The notes beneath the pieces were generated by a model, which searched no databases, had not been told where the DNA came from, and saw nothing but the letters and a program-made list of their open reading frames with translations. The translations under genes and the position numbers were made by a program. Shown here piece after piece: positions 24,516-33,689 of a DNA stretch of 46,816 bases (within the stretch, counting starts at the first letter, position 1; each line of letters begins with the position of its first letter). The stretch comes from Methanobacteriota archaeon (GTDB lineage Archaea > Halobacteriota > Methanomicrobia > Methanomicrobiales > Methanospirillaceae): positions 1 through 46,816 of the forward strand of contig JAKPPB010000077.1 of NCBI GenBank assembly GCA_029547605.1. Direction: 5' to 3'.

Positions 24516-25703
24516 ATGCGAGTCCTGGTCTTTGACCCGTTCCGGGGTGCCGCGGGTGACATGGTCTGCGGAGCGCTGCTGCACCTTGGCGCAGACGCGG
24601 ACCTCGTGTCCCGGGCGATGGAGTCGGTCGTAGCCGAACCCTCCATCAAAGAGGTCACACGGGCAGGGATCCGGGCCGTCAAGGTGGACACCCGGGCACC
24701 GGTCCTGCTCCGGTCGTTGCCAGAGGTCCTTGAACGGGTGAAAGGTGCAGATGCACCTGCGGGGGCGATTGCAATGGCCTGCAAAGTATTCGAGAGGATA
24801 GCTGCCGGGGAGGCGGTCATCCATGGTGAATGTCCCCATTTCCACGAGGTGGGGGCAGACGATGCAATCGCAGACGTCGTCGGGGCCTGCACTGCACTCT
24901 CCTCTCTCCACGTGGATTCGGTTGTGGTCGGCGCTGTTGCGGTCGGTGGCGGGACTGCCCGCACCGTTCACGGGACAGTCCCTGTCCCAGCTCCCGCGAC
25001 CCTCGCCATCCTCCAGGGAACCGGCCTCGCTGTGCAGTATGGAACAGGCGAGGATGGCGAGCTCTGCACCCCCACGGGCGCTGCACTCCTTGCGGAGTTT
25101 ACCACCGCATTTCCAGGCGTCCCTCCCTGGGGCAGGGTGGTCGCCACGGGGTATGGTGCCGGAGAAAGGGACCCGCCTTCTGTCCCGAATGTGCTCCGTG
25201 CAACCCTCCTCGAGACATCCCATTTTTCTGAAGGGGACGAGGTAGACATCCTGGAGACCAATATGGACGACGTGACCGGCGAGATCCTCGCCGGATGCGT
25301 AGACAGGCTGATGGGTATGGGAGCACGCGATGTATGTGCCGTTCCCTGTACCATGAAGAAAGGGCGCCCGGGCTATCTCGTTCGGGTAATCTGCTTTCCC
25401 GGGGACTCATCCCGGCTCTCGGTGGCACTTGCGGAAGAGACAGGTACCCTTGGCGTGCGATGCATCCCGAGCGTCCACAGGTTCATGGCAGAGAGGGAGA
25501 CTCGAATCGTCACTATCAATCTGTCCGGCAGGCGATGGGATGTCCCGGTCAAGTGCGGGAGCCTTGGGGGAAAGGCCTTCTCTGTCAAGGCCGAGTCCGA
25601 TCGCGTGCGTGAAGTGGCAAGGGCATGCTCGGTCCCCGCCCGCGAGGTTGCCCGGCTGGCAGAAGCAGAGGCCTGGAAGGCGGCGGGCAGGACGGGTGAA
25701 TGA
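24516..25703 (+). CDS. larC: LarC, nickel-pincer cofactor nickel insertase
   Basis: 395 residues of the LarC (DUF111) family, which inserts nickel into pyridinium-3,5-bisthiocarboxylic acid mononucleotide, the cofactor of lactate racemase and related LarA enzymes. Recognisable segments: N-terminal VLVFDPFRGAAGDMVCGALLHLG, FHEVGADDAIADVVG, and VDILETNMDDVTGEILAG. The family is widespread in methanogens whether or not a lactate racemase is known, so the client enzyme is open. The protein is encoded in one frame, without the programmed frameshift of the Lactobacillus gene. Its stop overlaps the radB start (ATGA at 25700-25703). Confidence 0.93.
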   Translation: MRVLVFDPFRGAAGDMVCGALLHLGADADLVSRAMESVVAEPSIKEVTRAGIRAVKVDTRAPVLLRSLPEVLERVKGADAPAGAIAMACKVFERIAAGEAVIHGECPHFHEVGADDAIADVVGACTALSSLHVDSVVVGAVAVGGGTARTVHGTVPVPAPATLAILQGTGLAVQYGTGEDGELCTPTGAALLAEFTTAFPGVPPWGRVVATGYGAGERDPPSVPNVLRATLLETSHFSEGDEVDILETNMDDVTGEILAGCVDRLMGMGARDVCAVPCTMKKGRPGYLVRVICFPGDSSRLSVALAEETGTLGVRCIPSVHRFMAERETRIVTINLSGRRWDVPVKCGSLGGKAFSVKAESDRVREVARACSVPAREVARLAEAEAWKAAGRTGE

Positions 25704-26401
25704 ACCCCCCTCCCCTCTCCACGGGCTCGGCCGAACTTGACGAGATCCTCGGGGGCGGCCTTGCACGCGGGGTGATCACCCAGCTCTTCGGTGAACCGGC
25801 CAGCGGGAAGAGCACCATCTGCGTAATGGCTTCGGTCTCGGCGCTCCGTTCGGGAGACCGGGTGCTCTTCCTGGACAGCGAGGGCTTTTCCGCCGAGCGG
25901 TTCCGGCAGATCGCAGGAGAAGACGCCGAAAAACTGGCTGCAGGACTCTATCTCTATGAACCCGAGGACTTCACGCAGCAGGGTGTGATGGTAAAGAGCC
26001 TCGACTCCATGCTCCGCGGAGGGGAGACCGGGCTCGTGGTAGTCGACTCTGCAACAGGTCTCTACCGGAGTCAGCTCGAACGTGGCCGCGACGCCATGCA
26101 GAAACTGACGGGGCAGGTGCTGATGCTGCTCGGGTATGCGAGGAGGTACCGCATCCCGGTACTCATCTCAAACCAGGTCTATACCGACACCACGAGGAAC
26201 GTCTTCGTAGGCCTTGGGGGCACCGCCCTCGAACACCTCTCAAAGACCATCGTCCGCCTTGAGAGGAGGGACCACCTCCGCCGGGCAACCCTCGTAAAGC
26301 ATCGTTCCCTTCCAACGGGAGCGTGGTTCGACTTCGAGATCACTCAGAACGGGATCCGCGCCTGCAGACCGCCCCAGGGGCAGGAAAAAGAAGTTTTTTA
26401 A
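25700..26401 (+). CDS. radB: RadB, RadA-paralogue recombination protein
   Basis: 233-residue RecA-fold ATPase, the usual length of euryarchaeal RadB, which assists RadA in homologous recombination. Walker A is GEPASGKSTIC (residues 31-41) and Walker B is TGLVVVDSATGL; there is no N-terminal helix-hairpin-helix domain as in RadA. The C-terminus RRATLVKHRSLPTGAWFDFEITQNGI is typical. The start overlaps the larC stop, so translation is coupled although the functions look unrelated. Confidence 0.95.
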   Translation: MNPPPLSTGSAELDEILGGGLARGVITQLFGEPASGKSTICVMASVSALRSGDRVLFLDSEGFSAERFRQIAGEDAEKLAAGLYLYEPEDFTQQGVMVKSLDSMLRGGETGLVVVDSATGLYRSQLERGRDAMQKLTGQVLMLLGYARRYRIPVLISNQVYTDTTRNVFVGLGGTALEHLSKTIVRLERRDHLRRATLVKHRSLPTGAWFDFEITQNGIRACRPPQGQEKEVF

Positions 26402-26425
26402 TCCGGATTTCCCATCATTACTGGT

Positions 26426-26983
26426 ATGAAAGGGCCTGCTTTCCGCCCTCCGGTAGTACTGACCATCCTGATCCTGGCAACCTGCACTATGCTCTTCCTC
26501 GCTGGATGTATGGGAACTGCTCCCCATGTGTCCGGGGAGGTCGGATCTGGTGATGCCTGGAAAACCATGGAACTCCGGGACGTGCAGACGGGAGAGGCGT
26601 TTTCCGTCACCTCGCTCTCAGGAACACCTGTAATCCTGTATACCTTCACGATCTCCTGTCCCATCTGCACTCTGCAGCAGAAGGAGATATCGGCAATCAA
26701 GAGGGAGCTTGGCGACAGCATCGCGGTCATCGGGCTTGACATTGATCCTAGGGAGGATGAGAAGGCGCTGATGAACCATATCATGAGAAACGGATTTTCG
26801 GGCTACTACGTCATCTCCCCTCCAGGAATGACCCAATCCCTGATGGACAGGTTTGGGCCGCTGGTAGTCACGCCTGCCTCGGCCCCGGTGATGGTAATCT
26901 GTCCCTCGGGAAATGCCAGGCTGCTTGACACAGGTATCAAGACCTCGTCCCAGATCTCTGCGTCGCTCAAGGCGGTGTGCTGA
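26426..26983 (+). CDS. Thioredoxin-like (TlpA/AhpC-type) lipoprotein
   Basis: 185 residues with a lipoprotein signal (hydrophobic ILILATCTMLFLAGC, modified Cys near residue 28) and a thioredoxin fold outside the membrane. The redox motif is CPIC in YTFTISCPICTLQQKEIS; the cis-Pro loop is seen near TPASAPVMVIC. It probably reduces or oxidises disulfides in extracytoplasmic proteins, receiving electrons through the CcdA protein encoded 3 bases downstream. Start ATG 26426 lies 24 bases after the radB stop. Confidence 0.9.
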   Translation: MKGPAFRPPVVLTILILATCTMLFLAGCMGTAPHVSGEVGSGDAWKTMELRDVQTGEAFSVTSLSGTPVILYTFTISCPICTLQQKEISAIKRELGDSIAVIGLDIDPREDEKALMNHIMRNGFSGYYVISPPGMTQSLMDRFGPLVVTPASAPVMVICPSGNARLLDTGIKTSSQISASLKAVC

Positions 26984-26986
26984 TCG

Positions 26987-27697
26987 GTGGAAGTTCTTTT
27001 TTCCTGGTGGATGGCCTTCCTTGCTGGTCTTTACGCCCCGCTCGGGTCTCCATGCGTCATCCCCCTTTATCCCGGCTTCCTCTCGTTCCTTGCGGGGACC
27101 GGCGCCAGCAGCGAACGGAAGTACTCAATGCTGATGCTCGGGATGGTCGTGGCAGCCGGAGTCATCATCTCCATGCTCGCATTCGGGATCGTGTATGTCA
27201 CCTTTGTACAGGTTTCGCTCTCTCGGTTCCTTTCCATAATATCGCCGGCGGCATTCCTTGTCCTTGCAGTCTTTTCACTGGTCCTAATCCTCGATATTGA
27301 CTTCAGCCGGTGGACAGGGGTAATCTCTATCCCCCGAAGCGGGAGGCCGATCCTGGACGCATTCCTCCTGGGACTCTTTTTCGGGATCGTCATCCTCCCC
27401 TGCAACGCTGCGGCTGTAGTGGCGCTCCTCGCGATTGGAACCACTGCCACAGGTTTCCTGGCAAACCTCGGCTCGTTCTTTGCCTTCGGTATCGGGATGT
27501 CTCTCCCGCTCCTTGCACTTGCTGCCCTCTCTCTGACGCGGAGCCGCGAGATCCTCGCGTGGTTCTCCCGAAACCGCAGGGCTGTTCATGTCGTGGCCGG
27601 AGTGATGATGCTCGGAGTTTCGCTCTACTACCTTTTGTTCGTATTTTTTCCCCTGGGGGAAGAGACGGGGGAATGCCTGACAGGAGGGTTCCCCTAA
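26987..27697 (+). CDS. ccdA: CcdA/DsbD-type membrane thiol-disulfide transporter
   Basis: 236 residues with six transmembrane helices. The two membrane cysteines that shuttle electrons appear in symmetric Pro-Cys contexts: PLGSPCVIPLYPGFLSFL near the N-terminus and VILPCNAAAVVALL near residue 138. It transfers reducing equivalents from cytoplasmic thioredoxin across the membrane, here most likely to the lipoprotein encoded just upstream. The start codon is GTG at 26987, four bases after the upstream TGA. The C-terminus converges on dapF with an 8-base gap. Confidence 0.92.
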   Translation: MEVLFSWWMAFLAGLYAPLGSPCVIPLYPGFLSFLAGTGASSERKYSMLMLGMVVAAGVIISMLAFGIVYVTFVQVSLSRFLSIISPAAFLVLAVFSLVLILDIDFSRWTGVISIPRSGRPILDAFLLGLFFGIVILPCNAAAVVALLAIGTTATGFLANLGSFFAFGIGMSLPLLALAALSLTRSREILAWFSRNRRAVHVVAGVMMLGVSLYYLLFVFFPLGEETGECLTGGFP

Positions 27698-27705
27698 AAA
27701 AAATA

Positions 27706-28524
27706 TCAGAACGTGATCGTCCCTGAAAAGACTGTGTTCGCAGGCCCTTCCATCTTCGTCTGCCCGTCAAGGTAAATCGTGAGCGGCCCCCCCATGGTCT
27801 CTACCTCGACTTTATCACCGACATACCCCAGGTGACGGGCAACTGCCGCAGCCGCGGTCGCCCCGGTCCCACAGCAGAACGTCTCCTCCTCGACCCCCCG
27901 CTCGAACGTCCTGACCCGGAGCGAGTCCTTGCCTGAACGCTCAACGAAGTTGACATTTGCCCCTTTCGGGAACGTTTCGTGCCTCCGGATCTTCGGGCCT
28001 ATCACTGCGAGATCCACCGAGTCCAGCGCATCGGTGAAGATGACGGCATGCGGAACTCCGGTGTTGACCGCGTACACCTCGAAACCTTCGACATGCTCCC
28101 TGTACTCCCCCTCTCCGGTCGCCGGGATGTCGGCCCTCATGAACTTCGGCTCCGGCATCCCGATGGTCGCAAAGAAGTTGTCGTCCTGGTAGTTCATCTC
28201 AACCGGGATGATCCCTGCGAGAGTCTCGACTGTGCAGGACCTTCTCACGTACCCGCTGTCGTACGCATACTTGGCAAAACAACGGATCCCGTTCCCGCAC
28301 ATCTCCGCCTCGCTCTCATCAGGCTGCAAAAGCCGCATCTTGAGATCGGCTTTCTGAGATTTTGAGAGGTAGAGCACCCCATCGGCGCCAATCCCGAACC
28401 TGCGGTCGCAGTACAGCGCGGCGAACTGGGCCTTCATCTCGTCAGGTATTGCCACCCCTTCGTACTCGTCGATGAGGATGAAATCGTTCCCATTCCCCTG
28501 CAGCTTGGTAAAATGTAATTCCAT
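27706..28524 (-). CDS. dapF: Diaminopimelate epimerase
   Basis: 272 residues. Converts LL- to meso-diaminopimelate in lysine biosynthesis. The two catalytic cysteines are in EMCGNGIRCFAKYA (C76) and in ETFCCGTGATAAAAV (C218), and the N-terminal FTKLQGNGNDFILID is diagnostic. The ATG at 28524 matches the family N-terminus and has GGGAGGAGAT upstream; the frame is open to 28644 but the extra 40 residues are unlike DapF. A TATA-like CTTATACAG lies about 55-65 bases upstream. Confidence 0.96.
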   Translation of the reverse strand: MELHFTKLQGNGNDFILIDEYEGVAIPDEMKAQFAALYCDRRFGIGADGVLYLSKSQKADLKMRLLQPDESEAEMCGNGIRCFAKYAYDSGYVRRSCTVETLAGIIPVEMNYQDDNFFATIGMPEPKFMRADIPATGEGEYREHVEGFEVYAVNTGVPHAVIFTDALDSVDLAVIGPKIRRHETFPKGANVNFVERSGKDSLRVRTFERGVEEETFCCGTGATAAAAVARHLGYVGDKVEVETMGGPLTIYLDGQTKMEGPANTVFSGTITF

Positions 28525-28644
28525 GCCCTTGATCTCCTCCCTTACCCGTGTCGCCCCCGACCTGCCCACGCATGTCTGTATAAGGTATAGTCGTGAATTC
28601 TTACAATGATTCGCCCGCGGCATCCCCGGTTCGCGCTCATGCAA

Positions 28645-29586
28645 TCACCCGAATCCCCCTGAATACTCCCCGATATCCCACCCGAGCACATCCCGGATGA
28701 TGATATAGGCCATCTGCGGCGGGATGGCCCCTGCCTCGGTCACGATGAGATCAACATAATCAGCGGGGGTCACGTCGAACGCAGGGTTTCTTACCCTGAC
28801 GTGTGGGAGCTGGGATGAAAGAGCGGGGGAGAGGACTTCTTCCGGATCCCTCTCCTCGATCTCGATATACTCCCCAAGAATGGTCCTCGGCGCAAACTTG
28901 TAAGTCTCAGCGGCGACCATCACCCTCGTCCTCGCCTCGCGGGCGGCAAGTGCGATCTGCGAGGTCCCGATCTTGTTCACCACCGCGCCGTTCACCGAGA
29001 CTGCGTCGGCGCCCACCACCACCAGGTCCACCTCGTTCATGAAGTACCTGGCTGCGGAGTCAACAATGAAACTGGTAGGGATCCCTGCCTCATCAAGGGT
29101 CCGGATGGTCAGGTGGCCCTGGTTCCGGGGACGGACCTCCGTAGCAAAGACCGAGATCTCCTTCCCCTGCCGCTTCGCCTCAAGAATGCAGGCAAGGGCT
29201 GCTTCCGAGTTGCAATGGGTGAGAAGGACGTCCCCATCGCGTATGTGCCTGGACCCTATCTGGCCGATCCGCTGGACCGCCTGACCTGACGTGGTAATAA
29301 AGGCCCTGCAGCGCTGCCGGAATACCTGTTTTGCCTCCTCAACGCTCGAGAATTGCTGCCGCAGGACCGCCATCACCGATCGGACAGCGTTTGGGAGGGA
29401 GACGGCGGTGGGGCGGGTGGCAATGAGGAGGTCTGCCGCCTCTTTCATCAATGCCAGGTATTCCTGCAGGTCCGGGGTTCCCAGCGAGGTAGAGTGATCG
29501 TCAAGGGCCTGCACGGCCGCCCTCGCAATCCTGCCGGCCCCCCGGATCTCCATGCGCTTTATCTTCTCTGCAGTATCAGCTAGCAT
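28645..29586 (-). CDS. Ribose-1,5-bisphosphate isomerase (eIF2B-like family)
   Basis: 313 residues. Isomerises ribose 1,5-bisphosphate to ribulose 1,5-bisphosphate, between AMP phosphorylase and form III RuBisCO in the archaeal AMP/nucleoside degradation pathway. Features: EIRGAGRIARAA near the start (the RGA motif), LLTHCNSEAALACI containing the proposed catalytic Cys, VDSAARYFMNEVDLVVVGADAV with the conserved Asp, and NPAFDVTPADYVDLIVTE. The sequence fits this enzyme better than methylthioribose-1-phosphate isomerase or an eIF2B subunit. ATG 29586 is preferred to the upstream GTG at 29595. Divergent from the HAD gene, with one shared AT-rich box. Confidence 0.88.
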   Translation of the reverse strand: MLADTAEKIKRMEIRGAGRIARAAVQALDDHSTSLGTPDLQEYLALMKEAADLLIATRPTAVSLPNAVRSVMAVLRQQFSSVEEAKQVFRQRCRAFITTSGQAVQRIGQIGSRHIRDGDVLLTHCNSEAALACILEAKRQGKEISVFATEVRPRNQGHLTIRTLDEAGIPTSFIVDSAARYFMNEVDLVVVGADAVSVNGAVVNKIGTSQIALAAREARTRVMVAAETYKFAPRTILGEYIEIEERDPEEVLSPALSSQLPHVRVRNPAFDVTPADYVDLIVTEAGAIPPQMAYIIIRDVLGWDIGEYSGGFG

Positions 29587-29622
29587 TGTGGGCACTACTG
29601 TACCTAGTGCCGGTTTTACTCA

Positions 29623-29632
29623 TATAAATATA
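29623..29632. promoter_or_regulatory. Shared near-symmetric TATA box between divergent genes
   Basis: tataaatata reads as a TATA box on both strands. On the minus strand it predicts a start near 29602 with a 16-base leader for the R15P isomerase gene; on the plus strand it predicts a start around 29653, so the HAD gene (ATG 29650) would be essentially leaderless. No other AT-rich element is present in the 63-base gap. Confidence 0.45.
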
Positions 29633-29649
29633 CGGGAGATACTGATCCG

Positions 29650-30459
29650 ATGTCCGTCGCCGTGGTATTCGACAGTGCCGGGACCCTGCTGCACACCTAC
29701 CGGGTGGCCAAGGAAGTGAGAACGGGGGTGCTCCTGCCAGGGATCGAGACCGTCTCCCTCACATTCAGTTCACCTGAACGGGTGCTGGTCGTTATCCATG
29801 TCCACTCAAGGGAGGTGATCGCTGCTCCGCCGGATCAGCTCCTCTCCCAATACCTTGTGGATCACCAGGTGGGGTTTGGGGTGAGCTGTACCCGCAAGGT
29901 GCTCGCCGCTGACGAGATCGCGGCGGCACTCTACCATTCCCCCTATGCCACCGTAGGTGACCTCCAGGACTGCATCAGGAACGTATGGCATGTATGCAAG
30001 AGGGAGGCAATGGTTGCGATGAACAGCGGGGTGATTGTGAACATGGCGCTCCCGGGTATTGAATTCACGGTCACGACCGGAGGGCGCCCGTTCGAGGGTG
30101 CAAGGGAGGCGATAGGCGAGCTCCATCGCATGGGGATTCCTACCTACATCGCATCCGGAGACCGGGTGACGAAACTTGAAAAAATGGCCGACTATCTCGG
30201 CATCCCCCGTGATCGCGTCTTCGGGGTTGCGACCCCTACAGTAAAGGCCCAGATCGTCGCGGACCTCCAGGAAGAGTATGACCGGGTGGTGATGGTAGGA
30301 GACGGGATAAACGACCTGTGCGCAATGAAAAAGGCAGATATCGCCATCCTCACCGAAGAGCAGTCCGGCGAGAGACACCCCGAGCTCTACCAGGCTGCAG
30401 ACCATGTGGTCCAGAATGTGCGGGAAGTCGTAGCCATCGTAAAAAGACTCAAAAGCTGA
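29650..30459 (+). CDS. HAD-superfamily protein related to P-type ATPase P domain
   Basis: 269 residues. Motif I is FDSAGTLLHTYR (the DxxGT form used by P-type ATPases rather than DxDxT), motif II is the Ser of YIASGDR, motif III Lys is in TPTVKAQIV, and motif IV is MVGDGINDLCAMKKADIAI, nearly identical to the P-type ATPase hinge. There are no transmembrane helices, so it is a soluble phosphatase or phosphotransfer protein, not an ion pump; the substrate is unknown. It lies 76 bases upstream of atwA in the same direction and may belong to the MCR activation operon, but only position suggests this. Confidence 0.82.
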   Translation: MSVAVVFDSAGTLLHTYRVAKEVRTGVLLPGIETVSLTFSSPERVLVVIHVHSREVIAAPPDQLLSQYLVDHQVGFGVSCTRKVLAADEIAAALYHSPYATVGDLQDCIRNVWHVCKREAMVAMNSGVIVNMALPGIEFTVTTGGRPFEGAREAIGELHRMGIPTYIASGDRVTKLEKMADYLGIPRDRVFGVATPTVKAQIVADLQEEYDRVVMVGDGINDLCAMKKADIAILTEEQSGERHPELYQAADHVVQNVREVVAIVKRLKS

Positions 30460-30535
30460 TGAGAACGGCCATGATCCGATGCCAGATGAAAAGTAATATG
30501 CACCATGCACAATATTGTCTAGTAAGAGGAAAAAA

Positions 30536-32149
30536 ATGAACCCGCTGGTCACCGTTGAGAATCTCTGTATGGACTTTGATGGGAAAAGAGTCCTTCATAA
30601 CATTTCTTTTGAGATCGGTGAGGGGGAGGTCCTCGGGATCATCGGCCGCAGTGGGGCCGGAAAGACGGTGCTCATGCACCTTATGAGAGGAGTGGAGCAG
30701 CCACCGACAACGGGAAGAATCGTATACCACGTCGCAGTGTGTGATGCCTGCCCGTTCCTTGGCGTCGGAAGCCTCGCGGGGAAGGCATGCCCGGATTGCG
30801 GACGTGTTCTTGTTCCAAGGGACATCGACCTCTGGAAAGAGCCCGACGAGGGTCTCAGGCGGAGGCTCATGCAGCATACCGCGATCATGTTCCAGAGGAC
30901 GTTTGCCCTCTATGGAAACGACCGCGTGATAGAAAACGTCCTCCATGCGCTTGATGATATCAATTACCCCCAGGAGAGGGCTATCAACAGGGCCGCAGAC
31001 CTCCTCGACCAGGTGCGCCTCTCCCACCGCATGATGCATATCGCGCGTGACCTGTCGGGAGGGGAGAAACAGCGTGTAGTGCTCGCCCGCCAGCTTGCAA
31101 AGGAACCATTCCTCCTCTTCGCAGACGAGCCTACAGGGACCCTGGACCCTGAGACTGCTCACCTGGTGCATTCCATGCTGATTGAAGCGACAGAGCAGAA
31201 CCACATGGGAATGGTCGTCACCTCACACTTCTCTCAAACCATCAATGAAGTTGCTGACAGGGCCATGCTCCTTGTCGAGGGAAAGATTGCCGCAATTGGG
31301 TCGCCTGATGAAGTAATCCGGACCTTCATGGCTGACCTCTCCGATACTGAGGAATTCGAAGTCCCGGCCTTTGGGGGAGAGATCATGATCGCAAGGGACG
31401 TCTACAAGCGCTACATCTCCGTAGACAGGGGCGTGGTCCGGGCAGTCAACGGCGTCACCTTCGAGGTGAAGGAGAAGGAGATATTCGGGATTATCGGGAA
31501 GAGTGGCGCCGGAAAGACCACCCTTTCACGGATCATCGCAGGGATAATCGAACCCACCAACGGAGAGATGATCATTCGCATCGGCGATGATGCAGTTGAC
31601 ATGACGAAACCCGGGATCGAGAACAGAGGGAGAGCAAAGGGGTACATCGGCCTCCTGCACCAGGAATACGACCTGTACCCCCACCGGACGGTCCTGGACA
31701 ACCTTACCGATGCAATAGGGCTCGAGTTTCCAAAAGAGCTGGCGATGCGAAAGGCCGTCATCACCCTCAAGATGGCAGGGTTTACCGAAGCAAAGAGCAA
31801 AGAGATATTAGAGCGCCTTCCAGGCCAGCTGTCTGACGGTGAGCGGCACCGTGTGGCACTCGCCCAGGTATTGATACGGGAACCGAGGATTGTCATACTC
31901 GACGAGCCCACCGGGACGATGGACCCCCTCACCAAGGTCGATGTCAAGCACTCCATCATGCACGCCCGCGATGAGATGGACGAGACGTTCATCATTGTCT
32001 CCCATGACATGGACTTTGTCCGGGACATCTGCGTCCGGCTTGCCCTGATGAGGGGAGGAAAGATTGTCCAGATAGGCAATACACAGGATGTCCTTGCCAG
32101 TCTGACTGAAGAAGAGCGCGAGGTCATGAGCAAAGCTGCTCCCTCATAA
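30536..32149 (+). CDS. atwA: Methyl-coenzyme M reductase activation component A2 (ABC ATPase)
   Basis: 537-residue soluble ATPase with two ABC domains. Walker A sequences are GRSGAGKTVLMH and GKSGAGKTTLSR; ABC signatures are LSGGEKQRVV and LSDGERHRVA; Walker B sequences are LLFADEPTGTLD and IVILDEPTGTMD. A Cys-rich insertion in the first half (CDACPFLG and CPDCG, about residues 70-90) is typical of component A2. It provides ATP hydrolysis for reducing the F430 nickel of methyl-coenzyme M reductase to Ni(I). ATG 30536 has GAGG seven bases upstream. It is first in the run of MCR-activation genes, ten bases ahead of mmp3. Confidence 0.96.
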   Translation: MNPLVTVENLCMDFDGKRVLHNISFEIGEGEVLGIIGRSGAGKTVLMHLMRGVEQPPTTGRIVYHVAVCDACPFLGVGSLAGKACPDCGRVLVPRDIDLWKEPDEGLRRRLMQHTAIMFQRTFALYGNDRVIENVLHALDDINYPQERAINRAADLLDQVRLSHRMMHIARDLSGGEKQRVVLARQLAKEPFLLFADEPTGTLDPETAHLVHSMLIEATEQNHMGMVVTSHFSQTINEVADRAMLLVEGKIAAIGSPDEVIRTFMADLSDTEEFEVPAFGGEIMIARDVYKRYISVDRGVVRAVNGVTFEVKEKEIFGIIGKSGAGKTTLSRIIAGIIEPTNGEMIIRIGDDAVDMTKPGIENRGRAKGYIGLLHQEYDLYPHRTVLDNLTDAIGLEFPKELAMRKAVITLKMAGFTEAKSKEILERLPGQLSDGERHRVALAQVLIREPRIVILDEPTGTMDPLTKVDVKHSIMHARDEMDETFIIVSHDMDFVRDICVRLALMRGGKIVQIGNTQDVLASLTEEEREVMSKAAPS

Positions 32150-32159
32150 AGGAGCGTGA

Positions 32160-33689
32160 ATGATCACTCTCCTGCTCGATGGTAACCGCCTCGAAGTTGA
32201 AGAGGGGACTAGGTTAAAAGAGATCCTCCCGGAGAGAGAGCCAGGCTGTTCTGTGGCAATAATTCTCCCTGGGGCCAGGGAATCCGCAACGACAGGGGGC
32301 TTGCGTCTGAATACGACCGCAGGGGAGGTGGTGGTGGATCTCACCCCTGAGGGGCAGAAGATCCTGGAATCCTCCGAATTGAACCTCCCCCTCTCGATCC
32401 ACTGGCAGGACAGGTATGCTGCTGCATTCGGTCCTTTCTCTTCTTCGTTCTCCCCCGCACGGACCACGGTTCTGTATGAGAGGGGAGACCTTATCCTCGG
32501 CTGTGGAGGGTATGATCCGAAGCGATCCTACCTCATATTTGCACGCAGCCGGCATACTTCCGACTTCGGGGCCCCGGCATGGGGAGGAGTCCTCGGCAGA
32601 GTGGTAAGTGGGCGGGGTGTCCTGGACCGCTGGAATACCGGGGACATGGTTACTGCCGAATCCCCTGTCCTCAACTGGGCTGACACCAGCCGATCCTTCA
32701 CTACCACCGACCCCGAGATGGTCCTCGAAGATGGAATGGAAATCATAACATACCTGCAGATTACCTCGCATGGCTTTAGCGGTGGACGTGTTACGTCTGT
32801 TACTGCCGCCCAGAGCGTAGAGCAGATGCTCCTCTCACTCCAGGACAATCGGTTTTTCGTGGGGAGGTCAGCGAGTACCCACATCCGTGATGACAGGAAG
32901 GCGGGAACAGAGGTTGTGTGCCAGGTGCAACAACCACGGAGGGAGGGTGCAGTTACTGTCAGGTGTCATGGCAAATCTGCCGGATCTCTGTATATTTACA
33001 TTCAGGACCTCCCAGGTTCTCCCTCCCATTCAGTAACAGGCCAGGTGACACACGGACTGGAACTGGCCCGTTTGGTAAAGGAGCAAGAGAGTATACACGT
33101 GAGGGTTAATCCTCCCCGATTTGACCTTGTAGGGCTCCCAATCGAGAAGGCCAGGGAGATCGCCTCATCCAGGGGAATCCGCATCGATTGCGACATGGAA
33201 GGCCAGGACCTGATCATTGTCGACCAGTATCCACCCACCACGCTTGAGAGCTTGGCGGCGGGATCTGTCCAGCTCAAAGGAGTGCCCCTGGAACAGGTGA
33301 TTGATATCGTGCTTGATGATAACGCGGCTCCTGTCACTTGTGAGATCTTTCGGTTCCTGACTGGTCTTCATCTGCATGACGTGGGAAGAATTCCTTTCTT
33401 CTTCAATTTTGAGGACGTGTTTCTCTTCAGGCCGAAGGTCCCCAGGGGAGTGAACATCATCCCCGAAAACACCCCTGTTGACCATGTATCATCAGGGGCG
33501 CTCGCAATCACCAACGACTCAAGGAAGGGATCCGGTATGGTGGGAGTACGTACAAGTGACAACAGCGAGTTTGGCCCCACATCGGAGCCGTTCGAGAGTA
33601 CAAATATCATTGGAAAAGTGATTGACCTGAATAAACTCCCGCTGCTGCGTGAGAATGAGATCGTATATATAAGGGAAGTGAAGCCTTGA
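32160..33689 (+). CDS. mmp3: Methanogenesis marker protein 3
   Basis: 509 residues with the marker 3 layout: an N-terminal ubiquitin-like piece (TLLLDGNRLEVEEGTRLKEIL), a cyclophilin-like centre (the GFSGGRVTSVT region) and a C-terminal part ending NLP-type NKLPLLRENEIVYIREVKP. Marker 3 belongs to proteins conserved in all methanogens and has been found in the component A3/MCR activation complex with McrC, Mmp7 and Mmp17. The sequence is full length. Its TGA overlaps the TTG start of mmp6. Confidence 0.93.
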   Translation: MITLLLDGNRLEVEEGTRLKEILPEREPGCSVAIILPGARESATTGGLRLNTTAGEVVVDLTPEGQKILESSELNLPLSIHWQDRYAAAFGPFSSSFSPARTTVLYERGDLILGCGGYDPKRSYLIFARSRHTSDFGAPAWGGVLGRVVSGRGVLDRWNTGDMVTAESPVLNWADTSRSFTTTDPEMVLEDGMEIITYLQITSHGFSGGRVTSVTAAQSVEQMLLSLQDNRFFVGRSASTHIRDDRKAGTEVVCQVQQPRREGAVTVRCHGKSAGSLYIYIQDLPGSPSHSVTGQVTHGLELARLVKEQESIHVRVNPPRFDLVGLPIEKAREIASSRGIRIDCDMEGQDLIIVDQYPPTTLESLAAGSVQLKGVPLEQVIDIVLDDNAAPVTCEIFRFLTGLHLHDVGRIPFFFNFEDVFLFRPKVPRGVNIIPENTPVDHVSSGALAITNDSRKGSGMVGVRTSDNSEFGPTSEPFESTNIIGKVIDLNKLPLLRENEIVYIREVKP

